NCBI GenBank assembly: GCA_965227445.1
Contig: OZ245751.1
Coordinates: forward strand, 6,448,001-6,512,000
Direction of reading: 5' to 3'
Length of the DNA: 64,000 bases
Source of the DNA: DT-110 sp030148525
GTDB taxonomy: Bacteria; Bacteroidota; Bacteroidia; Chitinophagales; Saprospiraceae
Of the stretch, positions 60,517 to 64,000 are shown piece after piece (within the stretch, counting starts at the first letter, position 1; each line of letters starts with the position of its first letter). The notes under the pieces are model-generated. The model was not told the origin of the DNA. It ran no database searches and saw nothing but the letters and a program-made list of their open reading frames with translations. The position numbers and the translations under genes are program-made.

Positions 60517-61734
60517 ATGATATTCAAACTAGCCTGGCGTAACATCTGGCGAAACCGTCGCCGCACTTTCATCACGGCGGCCTCTATTCTGTTTGCCGTG
60601 ATGTTCGCTTCCGTGATGGAATCTTTGCAACGCGGTGCCTGGAATAATATGATCAATAACGTTGTCAACTTTTACTACGGCTACGCTCAGGTTCATCAAC
60701 GCGATTACTGGGAGGACAAAAGCCTGGACCTGGCTATGCCCCTGACCGATTCCCTGCAGGCACTGGCCGCTAATACTGAGGTCGTGGAGGCGATAGTGCC
60801 CCGCCTCGAAAGTTTTGGCCTGGCCTCGACGGGGGACCAAACGTTTGGGGTTATGGTAGTCGGTATCGACCCGGAGCGGGAACAGGCTTTTACCGGCCTG
60901 GCCGATCGCCTGTACGAGGGGGCCTACCTGAAGCCCGGTGATGATGGCGCTCTGCTGGCTAGTGGCGTCGCCGACCGTCTGAACCTGGGCGTAGGTGATA
61001 CCGTATTGCTGATCTCTCAGGGATATCACGGCGTGAATGCAGCCGGTAAATACCCGGTCCGCGGACTAATTGATTTTCCTTCGCCGGAGCTTGATAAACA
61101 GCTGTTATACCTGTCGCTGCCCACTGCTCAGTACTTCTACGGAGCTACCGGCATGGTCACGACGGCGGCTCTCCAGATACGCAATGCCGATGCTTTACCC
61201 AGGCTTAAGCGCACCCTGTCGGCCGAATTGGATACCACCTATTATGCATGGCACGACTGGACGGAAATGATGCCGGAATTGCTCGAAGCCAAAGCGCTGG
61301 ATAGTGCCGGAAACGTCATCGTCTATTTGTTGCTATACCTCATCATTGCCTTCGGCATCTTCGGTACTATCCTGATGATGACTCAGGAACGGCAATACGA
61401 ATTCGGCATTCTCACTTCCATCGGAATGCGGCGCGGACGGCTGGGTAGTGTGATCTGGCTGGAGACCGTGATGCTCGGTATAATTGGCGCAGTGGCGGGC
61501 ATTTTGGTGAGTATTCCCATCGTCTATTATTTGAAAAGGAATCCGATCCAGTTTTCGGGAGCCTACGCCACCATGCTGGAGCAATATGGTTTCGAACCCA
61601 TTTTCCCGGCTCAATTTGATTGGAACATTTTTGGCACCCAGGCACTCTTGGTGTTCATCGTTACGGCTTTGTTGGGTTTGTACCCCCTATGGCGAATCAG
61701 TCGCCTGAAGCCGGTGGAAGCCATGCGTGCCTAA
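60517..61734 (+). CDS. ABC transporter permease, FtsX/LolE-like (first)
   Basis: 405 residues. N-terminal membrane helix (LAWRNIWRNRRRTFITAASI), a periplasmic MacB-PCD-like domain, and three C-terminal helices (VIVYLLLYLIIAFGIFGTIL ... LLVFIVTALLGLYPLW), ending SRLKPVEAMRA. Type VII ABC topology, as in LolCE. Starts 9 bp after the LolA-like gene. Confidence 0.9.
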   Translation: MIFKLAWRNIWRNRRRTFITAASILFAVMFASVMESLQRGAWNNMINNVVNFYYGYAQVHQRDYWEDKSLDLAMPLTDSLQALAANTEVVEAIVPRLESFGLASTGDQTFGVMVVGIDPEREQAFTGLADRLYEGAYLKPGDDGALLASGVADRLNLGVGDTVLLISQGYHGVNAAGKYPVRGLIDFPSPELDKQLLYLSLPTAQYFYGATGMVTTAALQIRNADALPRLKRTLSAELDTTYYAWHDWTEMMPELLEAKALDSAGNVIVYLLLYLIIAFGIFGTILMMTQERQYEFGILTSIGMRRGRLGSVIWLETVMLGIIGAVAGILVSIPIVYYLKRNPIQFSGAYATMLEQYGFEPIFPAQFDWNIFGTQALLVFIVTALLGLYPLWRISRLKPVEAMRA

Positions 61735-61762
61735 GCAATTAATTATCCAAAAAACTAGCATC

Positions 61763-63019
61763 ATGACAGCACGTTTGGCTTGGCGAAATATCTGGCGTAA
61801 TCCCACCCGGTCACTGGTGGTGATGGTCGCCATTATGCTGGGGATCTATGCCGCTATGTTTATGAGTGGTTTCGCAACCGGGATGGCTCGGTCCTACGTC
61901 AATAATGCTATACGAACCATGGTCGGCCACATCCAGGTCCACGTGCCCGCTTACCAGGAGGAGGCCCGCTCGGCTTACTTTTTACCCAGTCCGGCAGACT
62001 TAGCGGCTTTCGCCAAAAAGCAGGAGGGACTGGCCGGCTACAGCCTGCGTACCCAGGTAACGGGCATGGCGGCTTCCAGCCACGGGAACCGGGGCGTACA
62101 GATCCGTGGCGTGGATCCACAGCAGGAAGGCTCCGTCACCGACCTGGACGATCTGGTGGCCGACGGTGATTTTTTTGGGGAAACCCGCCGCAATCAGATC
62201 CTGATCGGACGAAAAATGGCCGAAAACCTAAAGGTTGATCTGCGGTCCAAGGTAGTGCTGACCTTCCAGGACCTCAGTGGGACTATTACGGCGGGAGCAT
62301 TTAGGGTCACCGGCATATTTGAATCCGGCAATACAGGGTTCGATGAAGGCATTGTGCTGGTCAGGCAATCCGATCTGAATCGCCTGCTGCTGCCTGCTGA
62401 TTCCATCCTACCCGATTCCCTGTCTATGCCCGATTCCCGGGTTATCGCCCACGAGATGACCCTTTTGCTGGATGATCCGGGGCAATTGGATACTATTCAG
62501 GAAGCCTTTCAGGCTGCATTTCCGGGTTTATTGGTTGAAAACTATAAAGAGCTGGCGCCCGATTTGCGGCTATATGAATCTCAGATCCAGAATATTTCTA
62601 TCATCTACCTCGCTATCATTCTATTGGCCCTGGTCTTTGGTATCATCAATACTATGCTGATGGCCGTGCTGGAACGCATCAAAGAGTTGGGTATGCTCAT
62701 GGCCGTTGGTATGAATAAGGGGAAGGTGTTCAGTATGATCGTTTTGGAGACCCTCTTCCTGACGCTGATCGGAGCACCCATCGGCATTCTTTTGGGACAC
62801 CTGACCATTACCTATTTCGGGCGGGTGGGCATTGATCTGTCGGCCTTTTCAACTGCAATGCAGGAGTACGGCCTGTCGGAACAGCTCTTCCTGGAATTGG
62901 AACCGGTCGTGTATTATCAAATCCCCATCGGTGTGCTTATCACCGCTGTATTGGCGGCCTTATACCCGGCCTGGAAGGCAATTCGCCTGCGTCCGGTCGT
63001 TGCCATTCATAAAATATAA
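61763..63019 (+). CDS. ABC transporter permease, FtsX/LolE-like (second)
   Basis: 418 residues from ATG 61763 (a frame from 61727 overlaps the first permease). Same layout and opening (RLAWRNIWRNPTRSLVVMVA), a large periplasmic domain, and C-terminal helices IIYLAIILLALVFGIINTML and IVLETLFLTLIGAPIGILLG. Probably forms a heterodimer with the first permease. A GGCTTTCGCCAAAA copy falls in the periplasmic domain at 62005 (AFAKK). Confidence 0.9.
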   Translation: MTARLAWRNIWRNPTRSLVVMVAIMLGIYAAMFMSGFATGMARSYVNNAIRTMVGHIQVHVPAYQEEARSAYFLPSPADLAAFAKKQEGLAGYSLRTQVTGMAASSHGNRGVQIRGVDPQQEGSVTDLDDLVADGDFFGETRRNQILIGRKMAENLKVDLRSKVVLTFQDLSGTITAGAFRVTGIFESGNTGFDEGIVLVRQSDLNRLLLPADSILPDSLSMPDSRVIAHEMTLLLDDPGQLDTIQEAFQAAFPGLLVENYKELAPDLRLYESQIQNISIIYLAIILLALVFGIINTMLMAVLERIKELGMLMAVGMNKGKVFSMIVLETLFLTLIGAPIGILLGHLTITYFGRVGIDLSAFSTAMQEYGLSEQLFLELEPVVYYQIPIGVLITAVLAALYPAWKAIRLRPVVAIHKI

Positions 63020-63098
63020 ATTCTTCTCTGACAATTTTATCGCGAAAGCATTTCTATCAAGGCGCGGAAATTGTCGGAGAACCCTATAAATCAACGTC

Positions 63099-63800
63099 AT
63101 GGCTGTAATTACAACACGCGGAATCACGAAAACCTATAACCCGGACACCATTCCAGTCCATGCCCTCAACGGGGTTGACCTCGATATTGAGAAGGGCGAA
63201 TTCACGGCCATCGTCGGCCCGTCGGGGTCCGGAAAAACGACCTTGCTGAATATCATTGGCGGCCTCGACCGGCCCAGCGAAGGGAAGGTCATCGTCGGGG
63301 GGCAACCTATCGAAGAACTGTCGGAAAACAAATTGATCGACTTTCGCAAAGACCATATTGGTTTTGTCTTTCAGGCTTACAACCTCATTCCGGTGCTAAC
63401 CGCTCTGGAAAACGTAGAGTTCGTAATGCTATTGCAAAAGCGGCCCGCTGCGGAGCGGCGCGAGCGAGCTATGGAATTACTGCGGGCTGTTGGACTGGAA
63501 GATAAGGTCAACAAGCGTCCTTCGGAACTTTCGGGGGGGCAACAGCAACGCGTCGCCGTCGCCCGGGCCCTGGCTCCGAAGCCCACCTTCATTTTGGCCG
63601 ACGAGCCTACCGCCAACCTCGATTCCACATCTACGGCCCAGCTGTTAGATATTATGGCGGAGCTCAATCATCGCGAATCGGTGACTTTCCTGTTCTCCAC
63701 CCACGATCAAAGGGTGATCGACCGGGCCCGGCGGATCGTGACCCTGGTCGATGGGCGTATAGATGAGGATGTGCAACAGAGTCAACCGGCCACGTCATAA
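63099..63800 (+). CDS. ABC transporter ATP-binding protein, LolD/MacB type
   Basis: 233 residues. Walker A GPSGSGKTTLLN, Q loop FVFQAYNLIPVLTALEN, signature LSGGQQQRVAVARAL, Walker B FILADEPTANLDS, H loop FSTHDQRV. Energises the two permeases. LolD-type sequences such as GGLDRPSEGKV are visible. Cytoplasmic. Confidence 0.95.
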   Translation: MAVITTRGITKTYNPDTIPVHALNGVDLDIEKGEFTAIVGPSGSGKTTLLNIIGGLDRPSEGKVIVGGQPIEELSENKLIDFRKDHIGFVFQAYNLIPVLTALENVEFVMLLQKRPAAERRERAMELLRAVGLEDKVNKRPSELSGGQQQRVAVARALAPKPTFILADEPTANLDSTSTAQLLDIMAELNHRESVTFLFSTHDQRVIDRARRIVTLVDGRIDEDVQQSQPATS

Positions 63801-63811
63801 TAAACCGCACC

Positions 63812-64000
63812 ATGAGATTTTCACTGCTATTGCTGATCGTTTTCACCGGAATCGGTACTGTGGCGGGCCAGTCGGATGAAGATAAGGCCTACTGGCAACT
63901 GCGCGGCTATATTAAAAATATGCAGGCGGGCCTTTTCTTCAATCAGGAGGGGAAGACCACGTATCTTCAGGATAACCTGTTTCACAATCGCCTGCAGCTC
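63812..64000 (+). CDS. Exported, probably outer-membrane protein, partial
   Basis: 63 codons to the window edge. Signal peptide (SLLLLIVFTGIGTVAGQ) followed by SDEDKAYWQLRGYIKNMQAG and LFFNQEGKTTYLQDNLFHN. The start resembles exported barrel proteins with a 'LRGYIKNMQ...N.L.NRL' opening. 11 bp after the ATPase, so it closes the tetR cassette and may be the outer-membrane receiver. Confidence 0.75.
   Translation, partial: MRFSLLLLIVFTGIGTVAGQSDEDKAYWQLRGYIKNMQAGLFFNQEGKTTYLQDNLFHNRLQL

Overview
The window looks like a chromosomal segment of a Bacteroidota bacterium, probably a Saprospiria/Lewinella-like marine heterotroph. Evidence for this is two proteins with type IX secretion C-terminal sorting domains (12704-14218 and 49194-51980), a TonB-dependent receptor with a carboxypeptidase-like N-terminal domain, large exported M14/M16/DUF5117-type metallopeptidases, a promoter resembling the Bacteroidota consensus (TTG, 20 bp, TATATTTG), and a lack of strong Shine-Dalgarno sequences. 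The lineage is inferred from gene content; no rRNA is present.

Layout. 1-5.7 kb: a cut-off serine hydrolase, a PBP4-type DD-peptidase whose 3' end is triplicated, and a marR-hmgA-hppD tyrosine/homogentisate operon. 5.8-8.4 kb: a DUF3299-like exported protein, a decayed group II intron carrying a nested small repeat element, a tandem array and a membrane protein. 8.4-19.5 kb: TonB receptor, TPR-like lipoprotein, a wHTH/membrane-protein pair with a shared operator candidate, an S74/T9SS surface protein, sucB, and exported beta-propeller and SRPBCC proteins. 19.5-24.2 kb: DUF5117-type metalloprotease, mobile mystery protein A/B pair and a 2TM protein. 24.34-32.34 kb: an AT-rich integrative element inserted in the 3' end of tRNA-Gln(UUG), with tyrosine integrase, excisionase-like HTH, a putative rolling-circle Rep, a RadC-like JAB protein and several unknown small proteins. 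33-37.6 kb: housekeeping singletons (alpha/beta hydrolase, hemerythrin, hemJ, RidA, thioredoxin-TPR, DJ-1). 37.6-45.6 kb: a signalling and stress block made of a PAS histidine kinase, a receiver-CRP fusion, two tandem-USP proteins, two exported proteins and two CBS proteins, with an FNR/CRP-like palindrome in the divergent promoter. 46.3-58.6 kb: M16 peptidase, T9SS lysyl-endopeptidase-like protease, M14 carboxypeptidase, sulfurtransferase, RluA-type synthase, a possible nuclease-fold protein and metF. 58.8-64 kb: a small zinc-ribbon protein, then a TetR / LolA-like / two FtsX-type permeases / ABC ATPase / outer-membrane protein cassette that continues past the right edge.

The most unusual content is at DNA level. 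A 14-mer, GGCTTTCGCCAAAA, occurs seven times exactly, all in the same orientation, with three one-base variants, and is read in several protein frames, which suggests a genome-wide Chi- or uptake-like word. The spacers are packed with several structured repeat families: TATACCG elements of 103-124 bp, a 283-bp TIR/TSD element, a 170-180 bp GAGGTTGG element, and low-complexity arrays that often fold as perfect hairpins at gene 3' ends, including a four-hairpin cruciform at 14226-14383 and a 32-bp perfect stem at 58989-59065.
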